64,000 bases of DNA from the NCBI RefSeq assembly GCF_004331035.1, contig NZ_SJNT01000006.1, positions 124,001 through 188,000 of the forward strand, in the 5' to 3' direction. A program made the position numbers and the translations under genes. The notes beneath the pieces were generated by a model. It worked only from the letters and a program-made list of their open reading frames with translations. It searched no databases and had not been told where the DNA came from. Source of the DNA: Acinetobacter sp. ANC 4910 (GTDB lineage: Bacteria > Pseudomonadota > Gammaproteobacteria > Pseudomonadales > Moraxellaceae). This document shows, in pieces, positions 8,657 through 17,669 of this stretch (position 1 is the first letter of the stretch; each line of letters begins with the position of its first letter).

Positions 8657-10015
8657 ATGTATGAACCCTACCCTGTCCCCGAACTCGCGCGTGAGCATCA
8701 AAAATTCCGTTACAGCAGTTTATGGATATTTGCCAAACAAGACTTACGTTTACTGGCGTTTCTACTGCTCATTGCAAGCTTAATCGGGTTTGGCATCGGG
8801 TATTTTTGGGTTTGTATTTTTACTGCTTTTACCATTTTTTTCGGTTTCCAACTGCGTTCTTTGTACTTGGTCAATGAATGGATTTCCAACCGTCCTTATG
8901 ATGTTCCACCCAATTTAAATGGCATCTGGGGAGCATTATTATTTAATGTCTATCGTGCACAGCGCCAAGAACGTATTGTTCAAGCCGAAATGGTTGGCTT
9001 GATTGACCGTGCACAATCTTCATTGGTGGCACTGGCAGAAGCGGTGGTATTAATTGATGAGTCGCATCAAATTGAATGGTGGAATCCCGCGGCGGAAAAA
9101 CTACTCGGTATTCAGTCACTAGATCGTGGTCGTAACATTATGACCATTTTGCGCCAACCAAGTTTTATTGAATATTTCAAACAAAGCGATCAAATCCCTG
9201 ATGGGATTAAAATGAAATCCTCAGTGTTTGAAGATCATTACGTACAAATCAAAATGACTCGCTTTGGTGGTGAAAGCCGTCTTTTAGTGGCGTATGACGT
9301 GACACGCATGCACAACCTAGAGCAAATGCGTAAAGATTTTGTCGATAATATTTCACATGAATTACGCACGCCTTTAACAGTGCTCAGTGGTTATATTGAA
9401 ACCTTTACCGATCAAGAAGATTTAAATCCGCGCTGGAAGCGTGCGTTTGAGCAAATGCAGGCACAGACCAAACGCATGAATGCCTTGGTCAATGACCTTT
9501 TGCTGTTATCGCGTTTGGAAAATAATAAGCAAATTGCCAAAAACCAGATTATTGAAATGCCAAGCCTGATGAATCAGTTGTTTGATGATGCACAGGCGTA
9601 TAACGTGGATTATGGACATACGCTAAACTTGGATATCGACAGCCATTGTGATCTTATCGGTTCCGATACCGAATTGGCCAGTGCGTTTAGCAACCTCATC
9701 ACCAATGCAATTAAATACACCCCTAAAGGCGGCACCATTACTATGGGTTGGCATGACGATGGTGAACAAGGTTATTTCACCGTTCAAGATACGGGTATTG
9801 GTATTGATCCGAAACATTTGCCACGTCTAACCGAACGCTTTTATCGTGTGGACAGCGCACGTAGTCGTCAAACGGGTGGAACAGGTTTAGGACTGGCGAT
9901 TGTGAAACACGTACTGATGCAGCACAACGCACATTTAGAAATTGAATCCAAAGAAAATCAAGGCTCAATCTTTAAAGTGGTGTTTCCGAAAGAACGCCTG
10001 TATCACATGAGCTAA
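8657..10015 (+). CDS. phoR: Phosphate regulon sensor histidine kinase PhoR
   Basis: This 452-residue inner-membrane kinase has two hydrophobic segments near residues 33-60, a PAS-like region (residues 122-220: ALAEAVVLIDESHQIEWWNPAAEKLLGI) and the phospho-accepting His234 in NISHELRTPL. An HATPase domain follows, with the N-box LITNAIKYTP and the G-boxes DTGIGI and GGTGLGLAI. The layout matches PhoR, which phosphorylates PhoB at low phosphate. It is cotranscribed with phoB. A weak hairpin (10051-10079) separates it from the convergent psd gene. Confidence 0.93.
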   Translation: MYEPYPVPELAREHQKFRYSSLWIFAKQDLRLLAFLLLIASLIGFGIGYFWVCIFTAFTIFFGFQLRSLYLVNEWISNRPYDVPPNLNGIWGALLFNVYRAQRQERIVQAEMVGLIDRAQSSLVALAEAVVLIDESHQIEWWNPAAEKLLGIQSLDRGRNIMTILRQPSFIEYFKQSDQIPDGIKMKSSVFEDHYVQIKMTRFGGESRLLVAYDVTRMHNLEQMRKDFVDNISHELRTPLTVLSGYIETFTDQEDLNPRWKRAFEQMQAQTKRMNALVNDLLLLSRLENNKQIAKNQIIEMPSLMNQLFDDAQAYNVDYGHTLNLDIDSHCDLIGSDTELASAFSNLITNAIKYTPKGGTITMGWHDDGEQGYFTVQDTGIGIDPKHLPRLTERFYRVDSARSRQTGGTGLGLAIVKHVLMQHNAHLEIESKENQGSIFKVVFPKERLYHMS

Positions 10016-10050
10016 ACAGATTTTTATAATATTTTAAAAAAGGTCGGGAT

Positions 10051-10079
10051 TGAGATGGTTGCATACGACAACCACCTCA
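10051..10079. terminator. Hairpin between phoR and psd
   Basis: TGAGATGGTTG and CAACCACCTCA form an 11-bp stem with one mismatch around a 7-base loop. There is no clear U-tract on either strand, so it is only a candidate bidirectional terminator for the convergent genes. Confidence 0.45.
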
Positions 10080-10088
10080 AAGGCATCA

Positions 10089-10940
10089 TTACAGGGTATG
10101 ACCCAATGCCTCGCCCATCACCACCGTCGAATTGGCTTTAAACTGTGCATCCCACTGCATTTTATTGTGTTCAAATAAAACAATCGCGGTTGAACCTAAG
10201 TAAAAACGCCCTAGCTCTGCGCCTTTTTCAAGGAACAGATTGTGCTGGTTTAATTCTAAACGCCCAGTCGGTTTCACTTTGCCTGTCGCAACCGTTTCAA
10301 TGCCTGCCACAATCATCGCACCGACTAACACCACGGCCATACGACCCAATTCGGTATCGAACAGGCACACCATACGCTCATTACGTGCGAACAAACCTGG
10401 AATATTTTCTGCCGTGGTTTGGTTCACAGAGAACAGTTCACCTGGCACATATAAGGTTTCAGTGAGCGTACCTGCAAATGGCATATGGACGCGGTGATAA
10501 TCACGCGGTGATAAATACACTGTTGCAAATTCACCCTGTTTAAATGGCTCTGCCAACTGTGGATCCGCAATCAACTTTTCTACAGAGAAACTTTGACCTT
10601 TGGCCTGAAACACTTCACCAGACTCAATATGCCCCAGTTGTGAAATTGCCCCATCCGCAGGTGACACAATGCTCGTCACATCCGCATCAATCTCACGCAC
10701 ACCATCTTGCAAAGCGCGGGTAAAAAACTCATTGAATGACTTGTATTTCAACGCATTTTTTTGCTCTGCAATTGACATATCAATGCCATATTGCGCTTTA
10801 AATGCAGAAATTGCCGTGTTTTTAATCAATGGATGTTCACTGGCAGCAATCTTACCTACCACACGCGAGAGTTGATGTTGTGGCACAACACGTTGCGCCT
10901 GAATAAAGAATTGTTTTGTTAAACGTGAGGTGAGGCTCAA
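10089..10940 (-). CDS. psd: Phosphatidylserine decarboxylase proenzyme
   Basis: The 283-residue protein decarboxylates phosphatidylserine to phosphatidylethanolamine at the inner membrane. The self-cleavage motif LGST is at residues 248-251, and cleavage between Gly249 and Ser250 would create the pyruvoyl cofactor. Other hallmarks are [12 protein letters not shown] near residue 91 and [20 protein letters not shown] near residue 138, including the DYHRVH histidines. The length fits bacterial Psd. The start codon overlaps the stop of the upstream rhodanese gene by four bases (ATGA), so the two are translationally coupled. Confidence 0.95.
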   Translation of the reverse strand: MSLTSRLTKQFFIQAQRVVPQHQLSRVVGKIAASEHPLIKNTAISAFKAQYGIDMSIAEQKNALKYKSFNEFFTRALQDGVREIDADVTSIVSPADGAISQLGHIESGEVFQAKGQSFSVEKLIADPQLAEPFKQGEFATVYLSPRDYHRVHMPFAGTLTETLYVPGELFSVNQTTAENIPGLFARNERMVCLFDTELGRMAVVLVGAMIVAGIETVATGKVKPTGRLELNQHNLFLEKGAELGRFYLGSTAIVLFEHNKMQWDAQFKANSTVVMGEALGHTL

Positions 10941-11788
10941 GACGGTAACTCTCCAGTAACGATTGGACTATCGAGGCGATTGCCCCATTCACTCCACGCA
11001 CCATCATAAGCTCGAATATTCCAACCCAATACACGACCCAAAATATAAGCCAAACCTGAACGATGATGTGACTGACAGTACACCACGACAGGTTCCTGTA
11101 AATTGAAACCTTGTTGTTCTAAGCGTTGTTGTGTGCGTTCTAAAGGATGCAATTTTAAATGATTTTCACGATTAAGTGCAGTACTCCATTCAAAATGGCG
11201 TGCATTTGGAATATGCCCCCCTCGGCGAGCGGCCAATCTTAAACCGGTATATTCATCTTCGGTTCGACAATCCCAAAGCTGAATCGCTTGCTGCTGTACC
11301 AAAGACAGCAGCTCGGGATATTCAATTCGAACTTGCTCTTGTGCAGCCAAATTGACTTGCACTAAGGATTCTACAGGGGCGAATTGCTCCTGCTCAGAGG
11401 TGGTTGGTAAACCTTGTCCCAACCACGCATGAATACCACCATTCAGTAATGAGGTATTGTAAAAACCTAAGCAGTGTAAATTCCAAATGAGGCGTCCTGC
11501 CCAAGCCCCACCTTCATCATCATAAACCACCACATGATGTTCAGGGCTAATATTCAAATACTGAATCAGCGCAGTCAAGCCTTCAGCATCAGGTAATAAT
11601 CCCGTGGCATTTTCTTCTTGACGCAGCAATTGTGCGGGCTTAAGTGGAATGGCATGAGGAATATGTAGCTGCTCATAAACTGAACTTCGACTTAAATCCA
11701 CGATCCGTAATTTTTCATTGCCTAAATGTGGAAGTAACTCTTCCACTTCGATTAATAAACCCAAATTTAGCGTAGATTCCGTCATCAT
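10937..11788 (-). CDS. Rhodanese-family sulfurtransferase (two-domain, SseA-like)
   Basis: The 283-residue protein has two rhodanese domains. The N-terminal domain ([24 protein letters not shown]) lacks an active cysteine at the usual loop. The C-terminal domain carries the loop [11 protein letters not shown], whose Cys is the persulfide-forming residue. Thiosulfate or 3-mercaptopyruvate are the usual donors, and the loop does not settle which. The gene is directly upstream of psd with a 4-base overlap, so both share a transcript. Residues [25 protein letters not shown] around the C-terminal domain entry are typical. Confidence 0.85.
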   Translation of the reverse strand: MMTESTLNLGLLIEVEELLPHLGNEKLRIVDLSRSSVYEQLHIPHAIPLKPAQLLRQEENATGLLPDAEGLTALIQYLNISPEHHVVVYDDEGGAWAGRLIWNLHCLGFYNTSLLNGGIHAWLGQGLPTTSEQEQFAPVESLVQVNLAAQEQVRIEYPELLSLVQQQAIQLWDCRTEDEYTGLRLAARRGGHIPNARHFEWSTALNRENHLKLHPLERTQQRLEQQGFNLQEPVVVYCQSHHRSGLAYILGRVLGWNIRAYDGAWSEWGNRLDSPIVTGELPS

Positions 11789-11894
11789 TTTTACACGTTT
11801 TGTCCTAGCAACAGCTTGATCTTAGCATAAGCCCATGCCGACAAAATGCCGATTTTTCTAGAGAGCTTTGCAGAAATTCAGCAATATAAATCAA

Positions 11895-13100
11895 TTAAGC
11901 AGGCTCAGTAATTTGAAAAACCTGACGTAAGTAAGCCAAGAAAGTATCGTTATCGGTCATGGTCTTGCCTGGACTATCTGAAATTTTCGCCACCGATTGT
12001 CCATTACATTCGACTAACTTCAATACTATATTCAGTGGGGTCTGCCCCATATCATTGGTCAAATTGGTGCCAATCCCAAAACTGACTTTGAAACGGTCTT
12101 TGAAATATTGATGTAATGCCCAAGCCTTTTGTAAATTTAAACCGTCACTGAAGGTCAGCATTTTGGTTCTGCTGTCAATTTTCAAGGTTTTGTAATGTGC
12201 GTAGGCTTTATCACCCCAAACAAAAGGGTCACCACTGTCATGTCTTAAACCATCGAATAATTTGGCAAAATACAAATCGAAATCGCGCAGGAAAGCATCC
12301 ATTCCCACTACATCGGTCAGGGCAATGCCTAGATCCCCACGGTATTCTTGCACCCAAGTCTCTAATGCGGCTTTTTGGAAATCCCGCAGACGCACATCTA
12401 GCGCCTGAAAAGCTTGTAAAAACTCATGCGCCATGGTGCCAATCGGTGAAATGCCCAATTCTTTTGCCAATAACACATTACTGGTGCCACGAAAAACATT
12501 CGGTACAGCATGGTGAAATGCCTGAATGACCTGTCTTTGCCAAGTCAAACTATAGCGACGACGGGTGCCAAAATCCGATACCAAGAAAGGCGGATCTTCT
12601 GGACGCTGCTGCTGTTCGCACTGTTGAATAAATTCAATTTTGGCTTTGAGGCGACGTTCGCCTTCTTCGAGTACTTCTGGCGTACGAATGCGTTTGAAGT
12701 ACAGTTCATTCACAATCGCCAAGACAAAAATCTCGAACATCATGGCTTGCACCATGGGGCCTTCTACCCAAATGTCCAATCGACCTTCTTGATCGACATC
12801 TGCATGAATAAAGCGGCGTTTTAACTGGAATAATTCTAGATAATCGACAAAATCGCTTTTAATAAAACGTAAACCACGCAAATATTGCAATTCATCTTCT
12901 TTAAACCGAAGCTGACACAAATAATCCAGCTGCTCATTCAAATCTTGCAAAATATCCACCAAGGGATACACCGTTTCATCCAAATTACGGCAACGGAAGT
13001 GGTAAACACTATGTGTTTGTGGGAACTGGTGCAGCACCACTTGTAACATGGTGAACTTATATAAGTCAGTATCCAGCAAGGATTGAATTATTGGTTGCAT
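11895..13100 (-). CDS. pncB: Nicotinate phosphoribosyltransferase
   Basis: The 401-residue enzyme converts nicotinate and PRPP to nicotinate mononucleotide in the Preiss-Handler NAD salvage route. The match is clear from the N-terminal [14 protein letters not shown], from DFGTRRRYS around residue 176, from [13 protein letters not shown] around residue 206, from MAHEF nearby, and from [13 protein letters not shown]. It works downstream of pncA, which is also in this window (22263-22907) but not linked to it. The upstream region contains the inverted repeat ATCACAT-N4-ATGTGAT, a candidate operator. Confidence 0.95.
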   Translation of the reverse strand: MQPIIQSLLDTDLYKFTMLQVVLHQFPQTHSVYHFRCRNLDETVYPLVDILQDLNEQLDYLCQLRFKEDELQYLRGLRFIKSDFVDYLELFQLKRRFIHADVDQEGRLDIWVEGPMVQAMMFEIFVLAIVNELYFKRIRTPEVLEEGERRLKAKIEFIQQCEQQQRPEDPPFLVSDFGTRRRYSLTWQRQVIQAFHHAVPNVFRGTSNVLLAKELGISPIGTMAHEFLQAFQALDVRLRDFQKAALETWVQEYRGDLGIALTDVVGMDAFLRDFDLYFAKLFDGLRHDSGDPFVWGDKAYAHYKTLKIDSRTKMLTFSDGLNLQKAWALHQYFKDRFKVSFGIGTNLTNDMGQTPLNIVLKLVECNGQSVAKISDSPGKTMTDNDTFLAYLRQVFQITEPA

Positions 13101-13244
13101 AGCCTATCCGTTCGGAATGTTCTTCATTCACGATAAATCACTGAATCCATTGTTACATAACATCCAGCGTCATTTATTCTTTTTTCTTATCCTTTTAACA
13201 AAAAAATAATGATTCCAGTTATGGAAGGCCAATAGATCGCCGTG

Positions 13245-13262
13245 ATCACATGTGTATGTGAT
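13245..13262. promoter_or_regulatory. Inverted repeat upstream of pncB, candidate operator
   Basis: ATCACAT-GTGT-ATGTGAT is a perfect 7-bp-arm inverted repeat about 145 bases upstream of the pncB start. It could bind an NAD-pathway or other regulator, but I do not recognise it as the box of a named protein. Confidence 0.35.
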
Positions 13263-13360
13263 TATCATAATATTATAATAAAATAATTTTTTATTAAATT
13301 TATATTAACATTTATTGAAATTTTATTTGCTTTAAATTACCATGAAATTTCAAATAAAAA

Positions 13361-13395
13361 GTAATATTATTCACTATCAAAATTAATAATATTAC
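13361..13395. promoter_or_regulatory. Inverted repeat upstream of roadblock gene, candidate RHH operator
   Basis: GTAATATTATT (13361-13371) and its exact reverse complement (13385-13395) flank 13 bp, ending 31 bases before the ATG of the roadblock gene. The core TAATATTATT recurs in the palindrome in front of the nearby ribbon-helix-helix gene, which suggests a shared regulator. High local A/T content weakens the case. Confidence 0.4.
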
Positions 13396-13426
13396 CCAAT
13401 AAATCATGCTGGTATGGAGAATAACA

Positions 13427-13783
13427 ATGGCTAAATTAGATTTAAAACCGTTAGTTGAAATCGACGGTTTTGTTGCTGCTGCACTCGTTGATAGTTCAAG
13501 TGGTTTATCTTTATCTGGGGTAGGTTCTGGAATAGATTTAGAACTTGCAGCTGCGGGAAATACAGAGGTTATTCGTGCAAAGCGAAAGGTCGCGAGTGCT
13601 TTAAATTTAAAAGATAATATTGAAGATGTATTGATTAGTTTAGGTAAGCAATATCATATTTTACGCCCACTAGACCGCAATGATGAACTGTTTCTCTATC
13701 TAGTCTTAGACCGTCACAAATCAAATCTTGCGATGGCTCGCCATGAATTAAAAGCGTTTGAAAAAGAATTAGATTTCTCATAA
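13427..13783 (+). CDS. Roadblock/LC7-like domain protein
   Basis: The ATG at 13427 is preceded by GGAGA at 13416-13420, so I prefer it to the start 21 bases upstream. The 118-residue product consists of one small alpha/beta domain. The pattern is [22 protein letters not shown], then a helix, then a central [20 protein letters not shown] and a hydrophobic strand [28 protein letters not shown]. This resembles roadblock/LC7 domains, which in bacteria often accompany small GTPases or gliding and polarity systems. No GTPase gene is adjacent, so the function is unknown. The gene is isolated, AT-rich at its flanks, and convergent with the RHH gene. Confidence 0.65.
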   Translation: MAKLDLKPLVEIDGFVAAALVDSSSGLSLSGVGSGIDLELAAAGNTEVIRAKRKVASALNLKDNIEDVLISLGKQYHILRPLDRNDELFLYLVLDRHKSNLAMARHELKAFEKELDFS

Positions 13784-13797
13784 TTTTTGCGATGAGC

Positions 13798-13832
13798 AAA
13801 AAAAAAGCCATCTTTCATAGATGGCTTTTTTT
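13798..13832. terminator. Bidirectional terminator between roadblock and RHH genes
   Basis: AGCCATCT and AGATGGCT form a stem with a short loop, flanked by A9 on the left and T7 on the right. It works as a Rho-independent terminator for both convergent genes. Confidence 0.9.
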
Positions 13833-13835
13833 GCA

Positions 13836-14030
13836 TCATTTTTCTGATGAATTTTGCACATTATTTTTCAATTTTGTTGCGTAATCTACACCATGCGTAT
13901 GTAAATATTCACGAATAAGCTGTCGAACCACTTGTGAGGGTTTTAAATCTTGCTGACTACATAACACTTCAAAAGCTTCTTTTTTTATAGGGTCAATCAA
14001 AATTGTCAATCTTGCAGTTTTATTTTCCAT
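13836..14030 (-). CDS. Ribbon-helix-helix (CopG/Arc-type) regulator
   Basis: The small basic protein (64 residues from the ATG at 14030; a second in-frame ATG lies at 14036) has the ribbon-helix-helix pattern. ARLTILIDPIKKEAFEVLC forms the strand and first helix, and LKPSQVVRQLIREYLHTHG the second helix. Such proteins bind short palindromes as dimers. A perfect 29-bp palindrome lies about 20 bases upstream of the start, consistent with autoregulation. No toxin gene is next to it, so a toxin-antitoxin role is not supported. Confidence 0.75.
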   Translation of the reverse strand: MENKTARLTILIDPIKKEAFEVLCSQQDLKPSQVVRQLIREYLHTHGVDYATKLKNNVQNSSEK

Positions 14031-14055
14031 AACCATTTTCTATCATATTATTAAC

Positions 14056-14084
14056 ATAAAATGATAATATTATTATCATTTTAT
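14056..14084. promoter_or_regulatory. 29-bp perfect palindrome upstream of RHH gene
   Basis: Arms ATAAAATGATAAT and ATTATCATTTTAT surround the centre ATT without mismatch. The site lies 20-48 bases upstream of the start of the RHH gene and is probably its autoregulatory operator. TGATAAT/ATTATCA resembles Fur half-sites, but the spacing of three rather than one base argues against Fur. Confidence 0.6.
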
Positions 14085-14283
14085 TATTGTAAGGCAAGAT
14101 TTAAATTCATCCATGCCTTTTTAAATTGAATACTGATTTAGCATAACTTAATCTGTAAAATAAAACCATATTACTTTTAAGGTTTTAATAATCACTTATT
14201 TTAATCTTTCTCAGCATAATATATGAAATCAGTTATCTGCTTTTGATAAACTGATTTTGATTGTTTTGATATCAGTTTTTTAT

Positions 14284-14724
14284 ATGCGTGCATTATTACA
14301 ACGAGTCCTTGAAGCCAAAGTGATCGTCGACGGTCAAGTCACGGGTGAAATTCAACATGGGTTGCTGGTCTTTTTAGGACTGGGGAAAGAAGATCAACTT
14401 GAAAAAGGCAAAAAGCTGATTGATAAAATCCTCAAGTACCGTATTTTTGATGATGAACAAGGCAAAATGGGCTGGAACGTGGTACAAGCACAGGGTAGTT
14501 TACTCTTGGTGTCACAATTTACCCTCATGGCACAAACGCAAAAGGGTTTACGCCCAGATTTTGGTCCTGCAATGCCACCCGATGCTGCCAAAGTCTTGTA
14601 TGAACAATTGGTGGACTATGCCAAATCTCAGTTTGAACAGGTACAAACAGGCATTTTTGCAGCAGACATGAAAGTGCATTTAATTAATGATGGCCCTGTG
14701 ACTTTTCAACTTGAAGTCGAATAA
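14284..14724 (+). CDS. dtd: D-aminoacyl-tRNA deacylase
   Basis: I use the ATG at 14284, giving 146 residues, the normal Dtd length. The enzyme hydrolyses D-amino acids mischarged on tRNA. The start MRALLQRVLEAKVIVDG is typical. The two active-site signatures are LVSQFTLMA around residue 77 (SQxT motif) and the C-terminal NDGPVTFQLE around residues 136-145 (GP-containing motif). The gene stands alone and ends in a strong terminator. Confidence 0.95.
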   Translation: MRALLQRVLEAKVIVDGQVTGEIQHGLLVFLGLGKEDQLEKGKKLIDKILKYRIFDDEQGKMGWNVVQAQGSLLLVSQFTLMAQTQKGLRPDFGPAMPPDAAKVLYEQLVDYAKSQFEQVQTGIFAADMKVHLINDGPVTFQLEVE

Positions 14725-14737
14725 TACTTTCAGCCAC

Positions 14738-14773
14738 AAAAAAGCCTACAACACACGATCTGTAGGCTTTTTT
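14738..14773 (+). terminator. Terminator after dtd
   Basis: AAAAAAGCCTACA pairs with TGTAGGCTTTTTT around a 10-base loop. It also faces the convergent SCP2 gene and may serve both strands. Confidence 0.9.
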
Positions 14774-14793
14774 ATGGCTTCGCAATTTAAGAC

Positions 14794-15273
14794 TTATCGG
14801 CCTGTTTTTTCTTTTAAGAATTGACGCGCCAATTGAATTTTCTCTTTGACTGGTTTTGGTAATTTTGGTGGAATCAATTTTGCAACTTTGTTAAACCAAA
14901 CCAATAAGCTGAAGTCACCTTCCATTTTGATGCTGCCATTTTGCATCCCAGTCATGAATGCCGATGGATCACCTTTCAGTAAGGTTTTCACACCTTGCTC
15001 GCTGTCTACAAATTGCAGGATAAAATCGGCTTTCTCTGCATCACCTGAAACTGTATCAATTTGTCCATTGTTGATAATAATTTGACGAGCTACACCTTGG
15101 TCAGTCCCAATTTGGATGCGAAATTGACGCTCATGAATCAACTCAATAAATTTTGGGCTGGTACGAGCCAGTTGTTTCATGCGTAACACTAAACTCGCCA
15201 CTAAAAGATCAAGTGGATCCGTGCTCACATCGACCAAAGGTAGTTTGACAACTGGAATTGAAGACAGTTTCAT
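14794..15273 (-). CDS. SCP2 sterol-binding-domain protein
   Basis: The 159-residue protein resembles SCP2-like lipid-binding domains. A core strand-helix pattern IQIGTDQGVARQIIINNGQIDTVSGDAEKADFILQFVDSEQGVKTLLKG lies in the middle. It is followed by DPSAFMTGMQNGSIKMEGDFSLLVWFNKVAKLIPP, where the G-x-I-K-x-EGD element is the typical end of the domain. SCP2 domains bind fatty acids or isoprenoids, and the ligand here is unknown. It has no signal peptide or membrane segment. It stands alone between dtd and a small membrane protein gene. Confidence 0.75.
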   Translation of the reverse strand: MKLSSIPVVKLPLVDVSTDPLDLLVASLVLRMKQLARTSPKFIELIHERQFRIQIGTDQGVARQIIINNGQIDTVSGDAEKADFILQFVDSEQGVKTLLKGDPSAFMTGMQNGSIKMEGDFSLLVWFNKVAKLIPPKLPKPVKEKIQLARQFLKEKTGR

Positions 15274-15645
15274 GACGTTTAAAGCCTATTGTAATTGTAG
15301 AAAAATTGACTGCTCCATCCTACCATAACTTAATTCTGATGGAAGCTAGGCTTTGTATAACAATCCCAATCTGAGCGCTAAAGTCACAAACAAAAATTTT
15401 ATGTTGATCACAAAATCACAGTCTTTTTGTCGCATGCGTAAATCAGCACCTAAAAGTTTAAACCCTTAGATTGACTAAATCGGAACTGTCCTGACTAAAA
15501 ATCAAAACTTACCTATTTCTACATGTATGAACTGCATCATCAGCATTCACCCTAGTATGGTAATACTTATTGTTATTTTCTGATTATCCAAGCCACCTTG
15601 GAACTTGGCTCCCTCCCATCTTGGCTGAAAAGGAGCAGTAAACGC
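15274..15645. other. Intergenic region between two leftward genes
   Basis: These 372 bases contain the promoter region of the SCP2 gene. Near the right end, downstream of the small membrane protein gene, a short hairpin AAGCCA...TGGCTC (about 15589-15613) could end that transcript, although no U-tract follows. I see no open reading frame or RNA gene. Confidence 0.35.
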
Positions 15646-15978
15646 TTAACGGCTACTGTACTGTTGATCATCTTCATATACAGGGGTATGTTCAATGTAA
15701 CGGCGCTTTGATAAAGCACGTTCAGCACGGCGATCTTCTCGAAACAATAATAGCGTCACCATCGTCATGGATAAGCTCACCGCAGCCAAATAACTATACG
15801 CCATAGGCAAATCAAACACGACCTGAATGCTCAGTCGAATCATTTCTAGCAAGCCCCAGAACATCATACCTGCGAACATAAAGCTCAGCCAACGACGATA
15901 AGGCGAGAAGAAAACAGCAATCAGTGCAACAGCCACACAACTCAAGCCAATTATGGTTGCTAAATTCGCTGTGACCAT
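15646..15978 (-). CDS. Small membrane protein, unknown function
   Basis: The ATG at 15978 is preceded by GGAGGT at six bases, so I use it rather than an upstream start. The 110-residue product has three hydrophobic segments (residues 3-22, 28-45 and 56-77) and a basic, Arg-rich cytoplasmic tail (REDRRAERALSKRRYIE). I do not recognise the family. It lies alone, between SCP2 and serB and in the same direction. Confidence 0.6.
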   Translation of the reverse strand: MVTANLATIIGLSCVAVALIAVFFSPYRRWLSFMFAGMMFWGLLEMIRLSIQVVFDLPMAYSYLAAVSLSMTMVTLLLFREDRRAERALSKRRYIEHTPVYEDDQQYSSR

Positions 15979-16389
15979 AAAAACCTCCGTCTTCAATGGA
16001 AATCGTGTCTGGGCAGGGACCCGACCAGTAATTTTCACGACCTATATTAATTTTGTGAAATTTGTTTATCTGTATCTCTATGCAAGCATTATGAGCAGTT
16101 TTAAACAGAAAAAAAGGCATGCTTTTTTATTGAACGACATACCTTGTCGCAATATTATTTTGTCATTACATTTTTTGTCATTTCGACTTGAATGGAAGCA
16201 AGATATGCCATGAGTTGGCGTGTCATTACAAAAAAACAACGGGGTTTTTCAGCGAAAAAAATATTTTTTGGACACCCGATATGAAGCAGATTGCGACCAA
16301 TCTTTAGATGATTTTTTAATACAAAAGTCACGCAGAAGAAAACAAAAAACGCAATCCTAAGATTGCGTTTTTTCATGAAACCGTAATGG
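15979..16389. other. Intergenic region upstream of small membrane protein gene
   Basis: The stretch contains the promoter of the small membrane gene and the serB terminator (16344-16373). The rest is A/T-rich with no convincing gene or RNA on either strand. Confidence 0.4.
16344..16373 (-). terminator. Terminator after serB
   Basis: CGCAATC-CTAA-GATTGCG flanked by A6 and T6 forms a Rho-independent terminator. It lies 17 bases beyond the serB stop. Confidence 0.9.
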
Positions 16390-17610
16390 TTACGCGCAGT
16401 TAAGATCCTTATCATGCACACCCAACAGGTATAAAACACCATCCAGCCCCACGCTTGAAATCGCCTGATTGGCATTCTGACGGACTAAAGGTTTCGCACG
16501 GAAAGCAACCCCTAAACCCGCCAAAGACAACATGGGTAAATCATTGGCACCATCCCCCACCGCAATGGTTTGCTCTGGTGAAATTCCCATGTTGTCTGCC
16601 AGTTCACGCAATAAAAATGCCTTACGTGCACCATCGACAATATGTCCTTTGACTTCACCTGTGACGTAGCCATCTTGCACATCTAGTACATTGGCATGCA
16701 CTTCATCAATCCCGAGTTTGGCTTGTAAATACTCTGCAAAGTACTGGAAACCACCCGATAAAATCGCAGTTCTATAACCCAATGATTTTAATGTTGTAAT
16801 TAAGCGTTCTGCGCCTTCCGTAATGGTCAAACGTTCCGCAATTTTAGGCAATACCGAAGCATCTAAACCTTTTAATAAAGCCACACGCGCACGGAAGCTT
16901 TGTTGGAAATCCAACTCCCCTTGCATGGCACGTTCGGTAATTTCTGCAACTTGCTCACCCACCCCCGCTTCAATCGCCAATTCATCAATCACTTCTTGTT
17001 CAATGAGGGTCGAATCCATGTCAAAACACACTAAACGACTGTTGCGACGGTAAGCATTGTCTTCTTGCACCGCAATATCAATACTGAGTTCTGAGGACAA
17101 ACGTAAACAAGCTGCACGCATTGCCGTTGCATCTAACATTTGCCCGCTCAAACCAAACTGTACACAAGAACGTTTTGGTCCTTCTGACTGGTTTTGTAGC
17201 TGTGGACGACCCGATAAACGGATCACTGTTTCAATATTAAAACCTTGGTTCGACACAATATTGGTAACAGCTTGTAAATGCTCAGCAGTCAGTTCTGGCG
17301 CCAAAGCCGTGACAATATAGCGTGTCCGTCCACCTTCACTTACCCATTGATCATATTCTGTTGCAGAGATCGGTTTAAAGCGCACTGTTAAGCCGATATC
17401 ATGTGCTAGAATCAGAATTTCCTTCATGGCTAATGCTGTTGCAGTCTGGTCATCTGACGAAACAACAATACCTAGAGTCAGTTGATTATGGATGACGGCT
17501 TGTCCAACATCTAGAATTTGTAAGGAATGAGTGGACAAAACCTGCATTAATCGAGTGAATTGATTAGGTTGGTCGGGTCCTAAAAATGATATAAGAATGA
17601 TTTCTCGCAT
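16390..17610 (-). CDS. serB: Phosphoserine phosphatase
   Basis: The 406-residue HAD-family enzyme carries out the last step of serine synthesis, removing phosphate from L-phosphoserine. The catalytic motif VCFDMDSTLIEQEVIDE lies around residue 195, with the nucleophile Asp in DMDST. ILSGGF gives motif II, and VGDGANDLPML gives motif III/IV. The first 180 residues contain two ACT-like domains (REIILISFLGPDQPNQFTRLMQVLS and RYIVTALAPELTAEHLQAVTN), as in the longer SerB proteins of pseudomonads and Acinetobacter. It is divergent from an unknown membrane protein gene. Confidence 0.95.
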   Translation of the reverse strand: MREIILISFLGPDQPNQFTRLMQVLSTHSLQILDVGQAVIHNQLTLGIVVSSDDQTATALAMKEILILAHDIGLTVRFKPISATEYDQWVSEGGRTRYIVTALAPELTAEHLQAVTNIVSNQGFNIETVIRLSGRPQLQNQSEGPKRSCVQFGLSGQMLDATAMRAACLRLSSELSIDIAVQEDNAYRRNSRLVCFDMDSTLIEQEVIDELAIEAGVGEQVAEITERAMQGELDFQQSFRARVALLKGLDASVLPKIAERLTITEGAERLITTLKSLGYRTAILSGGFQYFAEYLQAKLGIDEVHANVLDVQDGYVTGEVKGHIVDGARKAFLLRELADNMGISPEQTIAVGDGANDLPMLSLAGLGVAFRAKPLVRQNANQAISSVGLDGVLYLLGVHDKDLNCA

Positions 17611-17669
17611 GAATTGACTCGAGTCTGAGCTACAACTATTGTGAGAATCATAATCGAATTTGAATAGAA

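Larger units (their letters stand above)
13101..13426. other. AT-rich divergent intergenic region pncB / roadblock gene
   Basis: These 326 bases hold the promoters of two divergent genes. I see the inverted repeat ATCACAT-GTGT-ATGTGAT at 13245-13262, nearer pncB. Nearer the roadblock gene, an 11-bp inverted repeat has arms GTAATATTATT (13361-13371) and AATAATATTAC (13385-13395), separated by 13 bp. The rest is A/T-rich with no gene. Confidence 0.5.

Noticed and set aside
12197..12824. Two plus-strand frames of more than 100 residues inside pncB
   Set aside because: pncB is complete and well matched on the minus strand. The opposite frames have no ribosome-binding site or known motif.
13798..13832. 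Toxin-antitoxin pair formed by the RHH and roadblock genes
   Set aside because: The genes are convergent, not co-directional, and the partner has a roadblock-type fold rather than any toxin fold.
14058..14082. Fur box in front of the RHH gene
   Set aside because: TGATAAT and ATTATCA half-sites are present, but they are separated by three bases instead of one and form a perfect longer palindrome, which fits an RHH operator better.
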